From NCBI GenBank assembly GCA_028820945.1, contig JAPPHW010000445.1:3051-12947 (forward strand): 9,897 nucleotides of DNA, written 5' to 3'. Positions 1 through 6,494 of the stretch are shown here, piece by piece. The notes under the pieces are model-generated. The model saw nothing but the letters and a program-made list of their open reading frames with translations. It had not been told where the DNA came from and searched no databases. The stretch is from Defluviicoccus sp. (lineage in GTDB: Bacteria > Pseudomonadota > Alphaproteobacteria > MPNO01). The first letter of the stretch is position 1; every line of letters starts with the position of its first letter. The position numbers were made by a program, and so were the translations under genes.

Positions 1-1556
1 CCGAGCCGGTCGGCGACGATCTGGGCGAGCGCGGCGTGGGTCCCCTGCCCCAGCTCGATCACCGAGGTGACGCAGCGGACCGCGCCGGAGGGTTCCAGCC
101 GCACCGTCGCGCCGTCCTGGGTGCTGATATGGGCGCCGGACGGGCCGTAATAGGCGGGCCCCACGGAGGTCATCTCGAGAAAGGTCGCGACCCCGATGCC
201 GCGATGGATTCCGGCTTTCCGCAGTTCCGTTTGCTCGGCGCGAAGCGCGTCGTAGTTCATCATCCCGACCAGCTTGTCCAGACACCGCCGGGGGCTGAGC
301 CGTTTGATCGCGAGCCCGCCGGGGGTCCTGAGCGGATAGTCTTCGTCGTTCCAGTAGTTGCGCCGCCGCATCTCCACCGGATCTATGCCGGCCGCGTCGG
401 CGGCCCAGTCGAGAAGCTGCTCCGCCACCGCGCAGGCGATCGGCTGGCCGACGGCGCGGTACATCCCCGACGGCGGCTTGTTCTGGAAGGCGACGCGCAG
501 CCGGGCGTCGTAATGCGCGTTGGCGTAGGCGCCGGCCGCCATCATGATCGTCATCATGCCTTCGCTGATCGGCGGCCGCCCGAGCGAGCCGTACGCGCCG
601 AGCGAGGTCAGGGCGTCGACCGAAAGCCCCCGGATCCGCCCGTCCTCGTCCACCCCCAGCCGGGCGCCGACCGCCTGGTCGCGGGCATGGACGTCGCTGA
701 CGAAGGCCTCCATCCGGTCGACGACGTACTTGACCGGCCGTCCGAGGAGCTTGCTGACGGCGGAAACCGCGATCTCGTCGCCGTAGATGTGGAGCTTGAT
801 GCCGAACCCGCCGCCGATGTCGGGCGCCACCACACGGACCAGGTGTTCCGGAATCCCTAGATGGCGCGACAGCGTGTCCTGCTGGTGCCACGGCGACTGG
901 TGGCTGCCGTGCACGGTGAGCGTGCCCTCGCCGGGGTCGTAGTCGGCGATGACCGTGCGCATTTCGAGCGGGATGCCGCTGTGACGGGCGAAGGAAAAAC
1001 GGCCCTCGACGACATGCGCGGCCCCGTCGAGCGCGGTTTCCGAATCGCCGGCGCCGATCGTCGTCGAAAAGCACAGATTGCTGCCGAGCTCCGGATGGAC
1101 CAGCGCGGCGTCCTCGTCCAGCGTCCGGTCGCGCACCGCCGCGGCGGGCAGCGGCTCCCATTCGACCGCGACCTCGCCGGCGGCGTCCTCGGCCTCGGCG
1201 CGGCTCGCGGCAACCACGGCGGCGACCGGTTCGCCCTGCCAGACGGCACGGTCGACCGCGACAACGTGCTGCGGCGGCGAGACCATCGTCGGCAGGTGGT
1301 CCATCGTCCCCTGCCACGGCGCGCAGACGGCGGCGATCTCGGCGCCGTTGAAGACCCGGGCGTTCGGGACCGCCGCCAGCGCCGGGGCCGGGTCGATCCC
1401 GAGGATCCGCGCGTGCGCGTAGGGGCTTCGGACGAATGCAAGGTGAAGCAGTCCCGGAAAGCGGAGGTCGTCGGCGTACTTGCCCCGGCCGAACGCGAGC
1501 CGCCGGGCGCCTCTGCGGGGTAAGGGGCGCCCGACGGCGCCCGCGGGATCAGCCAC
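1..1556 (-). CDS. Molybdopterin-binding large subunit of a xanthine dehydrogenase / CoxL-type hydroxylase (partial, C-terminus cut by window edge)
   Basis: This is the catalytic Mo-molybdopterin subunit of a xanthine dehydrogenase-family hydroxylase; 518 codons are visible and the frame stays open to the left edge. Residues about 24-50 carry the family N-terminus (GRGKYADD, then FVRSPYAHARI). At about 245-255 is APDIGGGFGIK, the glycine loop near the Mo cofactor, and at 364-371 GMYRAVGQ, the counterpart of the CoxL active-site loop. That loop is not AYRCSFR, so this is not an aerobic CO dehydrogenase. ELGQGTH (501-507) begins the second Mo-binding domain. The C-terminal region holding the catalytic Glu is outside the window. 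The GTG start at 1556 overlaps the end of the [2Fe-2S] subunit gene by 8 bases and has GGAGAG 8 bases upstream, which implies translational coupling. It should form an (LMS)2 complex with the two genes upstream. The substrate (aldehyde, N-heterocycle or hydroxy compound) cannot be told from sequence. Confidence 0.93.
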   Translation of the reverse strand, partial: MADPAGAVGRPLPRRGARRLAFGRGKYADDLRFPGLLHLAFVRSPYAHARILGIDPAPALAAVPNARVFNGAEIAAVCAPWQGTMDHLPTMVSPPQHVVAVDRAVWQGEPVAAVVAASRAEAEDAAGEVAVEWEPLPAAAVRDRTLDEDAALVHPELGSNLCFSTTIGAGDSETALDGAAHVVEGRFSFARHSGIPLEMRTVIADYDPGEGTLTVHGSHQSPWHQQDTLSRHLGIPEHLVRVVAPDIGGGFGIKLHIYGDEIAVSAVSKLLGRPVKYVVDRMEAFVSDVHARDQAVGARLGVDEDGRIRGLSVDALTSLGAYGSLGRPPISEGMMTIMMAAGAYANAHYDARLRVAFQNKPPSGMYRAVGQPIACAVAEQLLDWAADAAGIDPVEMRRRNYWNDEDYPLRTPGGLAIKRLSPRRCLDKLVGMMNYDALRAEQTELRKAGIHRGIGVATFLEMTSVGPAYYGPSGAHISTQDGATVRLEPSGAVRCVTSVIELGQGTHAALAQIVADRL

Positions 1557-2028
1557 CGAAGCGGCTCTCCATCGTCGTCTCGACCGCGTCCACGATGGCG
1601 TGATAGCCGGTGCAGCGGCAGTAATTGCCGGACAGGAACTCGCGGATCTCGGCGCGCGTCATCTTGCGCCCCGCTTCCATCATCTCGGCCGCGGTGAGCA
1701 GCATGCCGGGCGTGCAGTAGCCGCATTGCAGAGCGTTGCGGTTAATGAACGCCTCCTGCAAATCCTCGATCTCGCCCGAATCCGAAACGCCTTCGATGGT
1801 CCACACGTCGGCGCCGTCGGCCTGGATCGCGAGCATCAGGCAGCCGCGCACGATGGCGCCGTCCACCCGCACCGTGCAGGCGCCGCAGACGCCGTGCTCG
1901 CATCCCAGATGAGACCCGGTGAGGCCGAGTTCGATCCGCAGGAAATCCACCAGGTGCTGGCGCGCCTCGACACGCTTGGCGATCTTCTCGCCGTTGACGG
2001 TGAGTTCGATGTCGGCGAATTCGTCCAT
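1549..2028 (-). CDS. [2Fe-2S] small subunit of the molybdenum hydroxylase (CoxS type)
   Basis: This 159-residue protein has the usual size for CoxS-type subunits, which pass electrons from the Mo centre to FAD through two [2Fe-2S] clusters. All eight cluster cysteines are visible. The plant-ferredoxin-like N-terminal cluster uses Cys43, Cys48, Cys51 and Cys63 (CEHGVCGACTV). The C-terminal four-helix domain uses Cys102, Cys105, Cys137 and Cys139 (QCGYCTPGM and NYCRCTGYH). No twin-arginine or other signal is present, so it is cytoplasmic. The ATG at 2028 is preceded by a strong AGGAGG (2036-2041, reverse strand) at 7 bases, which overlaps the stop codon of the FAD subunit gene 12 bases upstream. 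Its own end overlaps the start of the large subunit gene. The family call is secure; the substrate of the complex is unknown. Confidence 0.96.
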   Translation of the reverse strand: MDEFADIELTVNGEKIAKRVEARQHLVDFLRIELGLTGSHLGCEHGVCGACTVRVDGAIVRGCLMLAIQADGADVWTIEGVSDSGEIEDLQEAFINRNALQCGYCTPGMLLTAAEMMEAGRKMTRAEIREFLSGNYCRCTGYHAIVDAVETTMESRFGG

Positions 2029-2040
2029 CGTTGCGCCTCC

Positions 2041-2901
2041 TCAGCCTGCCGCGACCATGCGGTCGATCGCGCGCCCGGTCAGCACCCGCGCCAGATGCAG
2101 CCGCGTCGCGGCGGACGCATGGAAATTCCCGATCGGGTCGAGATCGCCGCCGAGCGCTTCCTTGACCGCCTCCTTGACGTCGTCGGACCACGCCTTGCCC
2201 TCGGCGGCGGCCGAGGCGGCATCGGCGAAGCGCGGCCGATCCTCGCTCCCGAAATAGGCGAGGCGGACGTCACTCAACACGTCCCCGTCGACCTTCGCGT
2301 GGCAACACACGCCGGCGAGCGCGAAGTCGCCGTGGCGCCGGGCGAGCTCCATGAAGGACGACCGGTAGCCCGATGCGATCGCCGGGATGCGGGTTTCGAC
2401 CAGGAGCTCGTCGTCGGCGCGCTCGGTCTCGTAGAGCCCGTTGAAGAAGGACCGCGCAACGACGCTCCGCCGGCCGCGCGCGCTGGCCAGCACGAACTCC
2501 GCGCCGAGCGCGACCGCGCAGGCCGGGAGCTCGGCGGCGGGGTCGGCGAGCGCGATGCTGCCGCCGAACGTGCCGCGGTTCCGGATCGCGACATGGGCGA
2601 CATGCGGCATCGCCTCGGCGATCATCGGCAGGTGCTCTGCGACGATGGGCGAGTCCATCACCTCGGCATGGCGGGCGAGCGCGCCGATCCTGACCGTCCC
2701 TTCCTCGAACGAGATGCCCTTGAGGTCTTCGATCCGGTTGATGTCGATCAGGAGACGCGGCCGCGAAAGCCGCATGTTCAGGGTCGGCATCAGGCTCTGG
2801 CCGCCGGCGAGTATGCGGGCCTCGTCGCCGTGCTCGGCGAGGAGCTCGAGGACTTCGTCGAGGCTTTCCGGCCGTCTGTAGGCGAAGCGCGGCGCCTTCA
2901 C
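2041..2901 (-). CDS. FAD-binding medium subunit of the molybdenum hydroxylase (CoxM type)
   Basis: This 286-residue flavoprotein subunit carries electrons from the iron-sulfur subunit to the final acceptor. The FAD-binding signatures are AGGQSLMPTLNMRL (residues 32-45) and the glycine-rich NRGTFGGSIALADPAAELP (108-126), both typical of the family. The C-terminal CO dehydrogenase flavoprotein domain follows, at about 180-280. The frame stays open upstream to a TTG at 2961. The GTG at 2901 is the better start because it gives the family N-terminus (VKAPRFAYRRP, with V read as Met) and has GGGAGG (2908-2913, reverse strand) 6 bases before it. The gene begins 68 bases after the tartrate dehydratase-like gene and is followed at 12 bases by the [2Fe-2S] subunit gene. 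The M-S-L order is the classical cox arrangement. Confidence 0.94.
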   Translation of the reverse strand: MKAPRFAYRRPESLDEVLELLAEHGDEARILAGGQSLMPTLNMRLSRPRLLIDINRIEDLKGISFEEGTVRIGALARHAEVMDSPIVAEHLPMIAEAMPHVAHVAIRNRGTFGGSIALADPAAELPACAVALGAEFVLASARGRRSVVARSFFNGLYETERADDELLVETRIPAIASGYRSSFMELARRHGDFALAGVCCHAKVDGDVLSDVRLAYFGSEDRPRFADAASAAAEGKAWSDDVKEAVKEALGGDLDPIGNFHASAATRLHLARVLTGRAIDRMVAAG

Positions 2902-2969
2902 TCCCAGCCTCCCGTTCTCGTTGTCAGGAAGACACTGTAGCCAAGGCCGCGGATTGGGCAAGTGGCGCG
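2902..2969 (-). other. Intergenic spacer between the dehydratase gene and the hydroxylase genes
   Basis: This 68-bp spacer separates two genes on the same strand. It contains the GGGAGG ribosome-binding site of the FAD subunit gene (2908-2913). I see no hairpin followed by a T tract, so no intrinsic terminator is apparent and read-through from the dehydratase gene is plausible. No convincing -35/-10 pair was found. Confidence 0.5.
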
Positions 2970-4136
2970 TCAGCCCATCAGCGCGCCGAGTACCGCCATC
3001 GCGTTCGCCTTCCCCTCGAAGCCGACGCCGGGCAGATCGCCGGGCGCGAGCCGTCCGTCGCTGACGGTGCAGCCATCGGGCAGACCGCCGAGTACGAGGC
3101 TTGCGTCGGGCGCGATTTCGTGGCCGCCGAGACCCAGGCCGGCAACGACGTTGAGGGCGAACAGGTGCCCGGCATGGGGGACGAGGCGGCGGCGCGACCA
3201 GCCGGCCTGCTCCGCCGCGTCCACGATCCGCAGATATTCCGCGATACCGTAGGAGAGAGAGACGTCGAACTGCAGCAGGTCCCGGTCCTTCCTGAGGCCG
3301 CCGTAGCGCAGCAGGTTGCGCGCGTCCGCCGCCGAAAAGAGATTCTCGCCGGTCGCCAGCGGCCCGGGATAGGCCGACGCGATCTCCCGCGTCAGTTCGA
3401 AGTCGAGCGGATCGCAGGGCTCCTCGAACCAGGCGAGGTCGTAGTCCCCCAGCATCGCGGCCATCGGGCGCCAGCTGTCACGGTCGAGGGCCGCATTGGC
3501 GTCGACGGCGATCCGACCCCCCTCGCCCACCGCGTCGAGCGCGGCCTCGATCCGCGCCCGGTCGATGTCGAGAGCGGCGCCGGCAACCTTGATCTTGAAG
3601 GTGCGGAACCCCTGCGCCATGCCGTCGCGCACTTCGCTTGCCAGCGCCTCGACCGGCTCGCCCGGCCGGTAATGCCCGCCCGAGGCGTAGATCTCGACCG
3701 TCTCGTCCGCGCCGCCCCCGTTGAAGCGGTCGGCGAGCAGGCGCCAGAGCGGCACGTGAGCCGCCTTCGCCGCCGCGTCCCAGAGCGCCGCGTCGAGCAC
3801 GCCCACGGCGGCCGAGCGTTCGCCGTGGCCGCCCGGCTTCTCGTTCCGCATCATGACGGTCCAGGCGCGCATGGGGTCGAGCAGACCCGTCTCCGGATCC
3901 GCGATCTCGGCCTCCGCCGCGGCCTCCAGCCGGGGGACGAACCGCTCGCGCAGCAGCCCGCCGTGGGCGTAGCGGCCGACCGAGTCGAGCGCGTAGCCGA
4001 TCACCGGCGCCCCGCCGACCCGCCTGTCGGTGCGAACGGCCACGGCGCTCGCCGTCATCTCGTCGAACCCGATCGCCGCGTTGGCCATGGAGGCGCCGAC
4101 CGGGATCGCCGTTTCCCTGACTTCCAGGATACGCAT
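2970..4136 (-). CDS. tarD: Enolase-superfamily acid sugar dehydratase, probable D-tartrate dehydratase
   Basis: This 388-residue protein belongs to the mandelate racemase group of the enolase superfamily, whose members abstract a proton next to a carboxylate using Mg2+. The catalytic set is visible: a KIK motif (Lys181, Lys183), metal ligands Asp212 (VDAN), Glu238 (FEEP) and Glu264 (TGEN), and a general acid/base His321 (PHAGH). From memory, the characterised Bradyrhizobium D-tartrate dehydratase has Lys184, Asp213, Glu239, Glu265 and His322, an offset of exactly one at each position. Its segments GHGERS, DARNLLRYGG and AGLGLGG also recur here. The expected reaction is D-tartrate to oxaloacetate plus water; a related acid sugar is possible. 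The ATG at 4136 gives the family N-terminus (MRILEVRE). The frame extends upstream to 4208 but that part looks non-coding. No strong Shine-Dalgarno is seen. It heads the minus-strand block. Confidence 0.8.
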   Translation of the reverse strand: MRILEVRETAIPVGASMANAAIGFDEMTASAVAVRTDRRVGGAPVIGYALDSVGRYAHGGLLRERFVPRLEAAAEAEIADPETGLLDPMRAWTVMMRNEKPGGHGERSAAVGVLDAALWDAAAKAAHVPLWRLLADRFNGGGADETVEIYASGGHYRPGEPVEALASEVRDGMAQGFRTFKIKVAGAALDIDRARIEAALDAVGEGGRIAVDANAALDRDSWRPMAAMLGDYDLAWFEEPCDPLDFELTREIASAYPGPLATGENLFSAADARNLLRYGGLRKDRDLLQFDVSLSYGIAEYLRIVDAAEQAGWSRRRLVPHAGHLFALNVVAGLGLGGHEIAPDASLVLGGLPDGCTVSDGRLAPGDLPGVGFEGKANAMAVLGALMG

Positions 4137-4200
4137 GCGATGGACAGCCCCAGATCCGGCGGCCAGAATGCCACAACGGCGGGAACAGGGGAGCACGGCG
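4137..4200. promoter_or_regulatory. Divergent intergenic region between the two gene blocks
   Basis: These 64 bases separate the start codons of the two divergent blocks, so promoters for both should lie here or extend into the coding ends. The plus-strand ribosome-binding site AGGGGAG is at 4187-4193, 7 bases before the VOC gene start. No clear sigma70 hexamer pair and no long inverted repeat could be assigned by eye. The shared short region is compatible with co-regulation by a factor encoded elsewhere; this is inferred from geometry only. Confidence 0.5.
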
Positions 4201-4602
4201 GTGGGCAAGCTTCGGCATATCGCGATGCAGGTGCCCGATCTTGAGAAGGCCGCTTCGTTCTACGAGGCGGTCTTCGGGCTCGACCGGGTCTCGGAAGCGG
4301 AAAGTCCGATCGGCAACGCCATCATGCTGTCCGACGGGACGGTGAACCTGACGCTGCTCAACTTCCCGGAGGGGACGGTCGGCGGCAAGAACGGGCCGGA
4401 CTGGGCCGGGCTGCACCATTTCGGCATGGTGGTTGACGACAAAGCGGCGACCGCGGACCGGATCGAAGCGGGCGGCGGCCGCTTCTTCATGGAGCTCCCG
4501 GGCGACTACCCCGGCGTCGAAGCCGAGACCAAGTTCAAGGACCCGAACGGCGTGGTCTTCGATGTCTCGGAGCACGACTGGACCCTGAAACGCAAGGGCT
4601 GA
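4201..4602 (+). CDS. VOC (glyoxalase/dioxygenase-fold) family protein
   Basis: This 133-residue protein has the two tandem beta-alpha-beta-beta-beta modules of the vicinal oxygen chelate superfamily (about 3-54 and 70-127). Module one opens with RHIAMQVPDLEKAASFYEAVFG, and module two with GLHHFGMVVDD. Candidate metal ligands are His6 and His72 or His73. The C-terminal position that is often Glu reads VVFDVSE, so the fourth ligand would be Asp121 or Glu124; the first-module C-terminal ligand is not obvious (VNLTLL). VOC proteins include lyases, epimerases and ring-cleavage dioxygenases, and this one cannot be assigned further. The GTG at 4201 is chosen because AGGGGAG lies 7 bases upstream and the fold begins immediately after it; the frame runs upstream to 4030 but overlaps the divergent dehydratase gene. 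The next gene starts 5 bases after its stop. Confidence 0.85.
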   Translation: MGKLRHIAMQVPDLEKAASFYEAVFGLDRVSEAESPIGNAIMLSDGTVNLTLLNFPEGTVGGKNGPDWAGLHHFGMVVDDKAATADRIEAGGGRFFMELPGDYPGVEAETKFKDPNGVVFDVSEHDWTLKRKG

Positions 4603-4607
4603 GAGCC

Positions 4608-5228
4608 GTGGAGATCGTCAACGAGTTCACCATTCCCGCCCGCGAGGGCCGCGCGCTCGTCGTCGAGAAGGGACAGGTGCTGAGGATCCACCAGATCGTC
4701 GGCGGCCAGGTCGGCGACTGCGTCTTCTACAACGCCGACGACCCGCGCGAGTGGTTCCACGTCGGCCAGAGCTGGGCGACCAACGTCATTCTCGGAGCCG
4801 GCACGTCGAAATCCTTCCGGCACTTCTACTCCAAGCCGCCGCGCGAGAACGTGATGCTCACGGTCGTCGAGGACACCTACGCCAATCACTGGGGCAACAT
4901 GGGCGGGCGCTGCTCGACGAAGCTCTACGAGCGCCGCGACGCCATCGGCGAACATCGCTCCTGCCAGGAGAATCTGACGGAGGCGCTCGCCCCCTACGGG
5001 CTGACGGGCGACGAGGTGATGGACGTGTTCAACGTCTTCATGAACGTCGACCTCGATACCGAGGGCGGGTTCACGATCCTGCCTACGACAGTGGCCGAGG
5101 ACGACTATATCGACCTGCGCGCGGAGATGAACGTGCTCGCCGCCATATCCGCCTGCCCGGCCGACACCTCCCCCACCAACGCCGGCAAGTCCGCCCCGCT
5201 CGGGATCAAGCTGTTCGCGGCCGGCTGA
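4608..5228 (+). CDS. DUF1989 / urea carboxylase-associated family protein
   Basis: This 206-residue protein belongs to the DUF1989 (urea carboxylase-associated) family. Visible hallmarks are an N-terminal GQVLRIHQIVGGQVGD segment (22-37), GRCSTKLY (100-107), the HRSCQENL motif with His116, Cys119 and Asn122, FNVFMNV (141-147), and the C-terminal YIDLRAEMNVLAAISACP with Cys183. Family members usually occur as two adjacent paralogues beside a biotin-dependent urea or guanidine carboxylase; the pair in guanidine degradation acts as a carboxyguanidine deiminase. Here there is a single copy and no carboxylase, so an amidine- or urea-type hydrolysis is only a hypothesis. The GTG start at 4608 lies 5 bases after the VOC stop codon, and AAGGG (4594-4598) at the end of that gene can act as ribosome-binding site. 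It is almost certainly co-transcribed with the VOC gene. Confidence 0.88.
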   Translation: MEIVNEFTIPAREGRALVVEKGQVLRIHQIVGGQVGDCVFYNADDPREWFHVGQSWATNVILGAGTSKSFRHFYSKPPRENVMLTVVEDTYANHWGNMGGRCSTKLYERRDAIGEHRSCQENLTEALAPYGLTGDEVMDVFNVFMNVDLDTEGGFTILPTTVAEDDYIDLRAEMNVLAAISACPADTSPTNAGKSAPLGIKLFAAG

Positions 5229-5369
5229 GGACGGGCGGGCCGGCGCGCCCGCCGCCGCCCGCCTGGGCCACCCATAGCGATTCGCTCTGACACTTAGCCC
5301 GATATCTTTTTTTCCCTTGGGCTGCCCCGGCGTTAGTGTTGACGGGCGCGGCACGAGGAGACAACGACC
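5229..5369 (+). promoter_or_regulatory. Intergenic leader upstream of the cupin-eutA pair
   Basis: This is the only long gap inside the plus-strand block, 141 bases. It begins with a GC-rich perfect inverted repeat (GGCGGGC 5234-5240, GCCCGCC 5247-5253, 6-base loop) that is not followed by a T tract. Downstream is the most AT-rich patch of the window, GATATC then seven T (5301-5313), flanked by 5-base arms AGCCC (5296-5300) and GGGCT (5319-5323). A TTGACG-like -35 element lies at 5339-5344 but has no convincing -10. GAGGAG (5355-5360) is the ribosome-binding site, 9 bases from the cupin ATG. I read it as a likely separate promoter or leader for the downstream genes. It does not resemble a cobalamin riboswitch. 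Confidence 0.45.
5234..5253 (+). repeat. GC-rich hairpin after the DUF1989 gene
   Basis: This is a perfect 7-base inverted repeat (GGCGGGC / GCCCGCC) with a 6-base loop, starting 6 bases after the DUF1989 stop codon. Its position suits a transcription-attenuating or 3'-end-protecting hairpin. The U tract of an intrinsic terminator is missing directly after it; the nearest T run is 54 bases further on. In GC-rich DNA such short stems also arise by chance. Confidence 0.35.
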
Positions 5370-6494
5370 ATGGCGCTTTATCAAAACGAGAAGGACATCG
5401 TCGGCGAGGGGTTCCTGGAGGACACCTATCTGCTCTGGTGCGAACGCGAAGGGCCGCCGATCGCCGAGGAATTCTGCATCGACCTGTTCGACGTCGAGAC
5501 CGCGCCGTGGCCTCGCATGGGCTGCAACGCCGCTTTCGTGCACCTCAAGGGGCGCGGGGATTTCATGTCGGTGTTTCTGCTGGAGCTCCTGCCGGGTCAG
5601 GCCACTGAGCCGCAGCAGCACATGTTCGAGGAGGTGATCTACGTGCTCTCGGGGCGCGGCTCGACGACGATCGAGACCGCGGACGGGCGCACCCACAGCT
5701 TCGAATGGGGGCCGAAGAGCGTCTTCGCGCTCCCGCTCAACTCGAAGTACCGCCATTTCAACGGCTCGGGCACCGAGTCCGCCAAGCTCGCCTCGTCGAC
5801 CTCGGCGCCGCTGATGATGAACTGCTTCCACAACGAGGAATTCATCTTCGACAACGATTTCCGCTTCCCCGAGCGCGAGGGCAAGGAGAGCCATTTCTCG
5901 GGCGAGGGCGACTTCGTACCGAAGCGCCCGGGCAAGCACATGTGGGAGACAAACTTCGTCCCCGACGTGAGCAAGTTCGAGCTCCGCGAGTGGCCCGAGC
6001 GCGGCGAGGGCTCGTCCAACATCATGTTCATCCTGGCCGAGGGTACGATGCACGCTCATTGCTCGGAGATGCCGGTCGGCACCTACAAGAAGGCGCACCG
6101 CCACGGGCCGGACTTCCACGTCTACTGGGTAACCGGCGAGGGCTATTCGCTCTGCTGGTTCGAGGGCGACGAGGAGATGATGTACTACCCGTGGAAGCAC
6201 GGCGTGGTGTTCGCCCCGGCCGACATGATGTTCCACCAGCATTTCAACGCCTCGGCGGGGCCGGCGCGCTACTTCCCGGTCGCCTACGGTTCGCTGCGCT
6301 ACCCGCTGACCGAGTCCAAGCGCCGCCTGTTCGCCGGCGGCGACGTCGACGTGAAGAAGGGCGGCGACCAGATCGAGTGGGCCGACCAGAACCCCAAGGT
6401 CCACCGCATGTTCCTCGAGGCGCTCGCCCGCAACGGCGTCGAGTCGCGCATGGGCAATCTCATCGACGAGACCCCCTATCTCGCCGCCCAGTGA
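5370..6494 (+). CDS. Bicupin (two-domain cupin) protein linked to EutA
   Basis: This 374-residue cytoplasmic protein has two cupin beta-barrels. Domain one (about 65-150) shows PQQHMFEEVIYVLSG and KYRHFN. Its potential metal ligands are His84, Glu87/Glu88 and His129, with Gln82 where the first His of the HxH pair is expected. Domain two (about 225-310) shows KKAHRHGPDFHVYWVTGEG and MMFHQHFN, with candidate ligands His243, His245, His250 and His289/His291. The second domain therefore looks the more complete metal site. Bicupins include dioxygenases, aminohydrolases and isomerases, and I cannot assign a reaction. The ATG at 5370 has GAGGAG 9 bases upstream. Its TGA stop shares its A with the ATG of eutA (TGATG), so the two proteins are translationally coupled and probably work on the same task. 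Confidence 0.88.
   Translation: MALYQNEKDIVGEGFLEDTYLLWCEREGPPIAEEFCIDLFDVETAPWPRMGCNAAFVHLKGRGDFMSVFLLELLPGQATEPQQHMFEEVIYVLSGRGSTTIETADGRTHSFEWGPKSVFALPLNSKYRHFNGSGTESAKLASSTSAPLMMNCFHNEEFIFDNDFRFPEREGKESHFSGEGDFVPKRPGKHMWETNFVPDVSKFELREWPERGEGSSNIMFILAEGTMHAHCSEMPVGTYKKAHRHGPDFHVYWVTGEGYSLCWFEGDEEMMYYPWKHGVVFAPADMMFHQHFNASAGPARYFPVAYGSLRYPLTESKRRLFAGGDVDVKKGGDQIEWADQNPKVHRMFLEALARNGVESRMGNLIDETPYLAAQ

Noticed and set aside
857..1726. A 289-codon minus-strand frame overlapping the large subunit gene
   Set aside because: It is a same-strand out-of-frame reading. The neighbouring frame from 1556 gives continuous CoxL motifs across the same bases.
1480..2940. A 486-codon open frame on the plus strand opposite the FAD and [2Fe-2S] subunit genes
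   Set aside because: It is the high-GC antisense shadow of two clear genes: no recognisable domain, low-complexity Arg/Gly/Ala/Asp composition and no fitting ribosome-binding site. The opposite strand carries all cofactor motifs.
5234..5253. Rho-independent terminator after the DUF1989 gene
   Set aside because: The stem is GC-rich and perfect but is not followed by a T tract; the seven-T run is 54 bases further on.
5229..5369. Cobalamin riboswitch ahead of the cupin-eutA genes
   Set aside because: The gap is shorter than a typical cobalamin riboswitch and I found no conserved B12-box-like GCCACTG sequence or extended pairing.
4506..6404. A 632-codon minus-strand open frame opposite the VOC, DUF1989 and cupin genes
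   Set aside because: It spans three real plus-strand genes and their intergenic gap, and its translation is Arg/Val/Ala/His-rich without family motifs. Long antisense frames are expected at this GC content.
5705..6493. N-terminal extension of EutA back to 5705 in the same frame
   Set aside because: This stretch is the out-of-frame shadow of the cupin gene. The ATG at 6494 matches the beginning expected for EutA and shares a base with the cupin stop.
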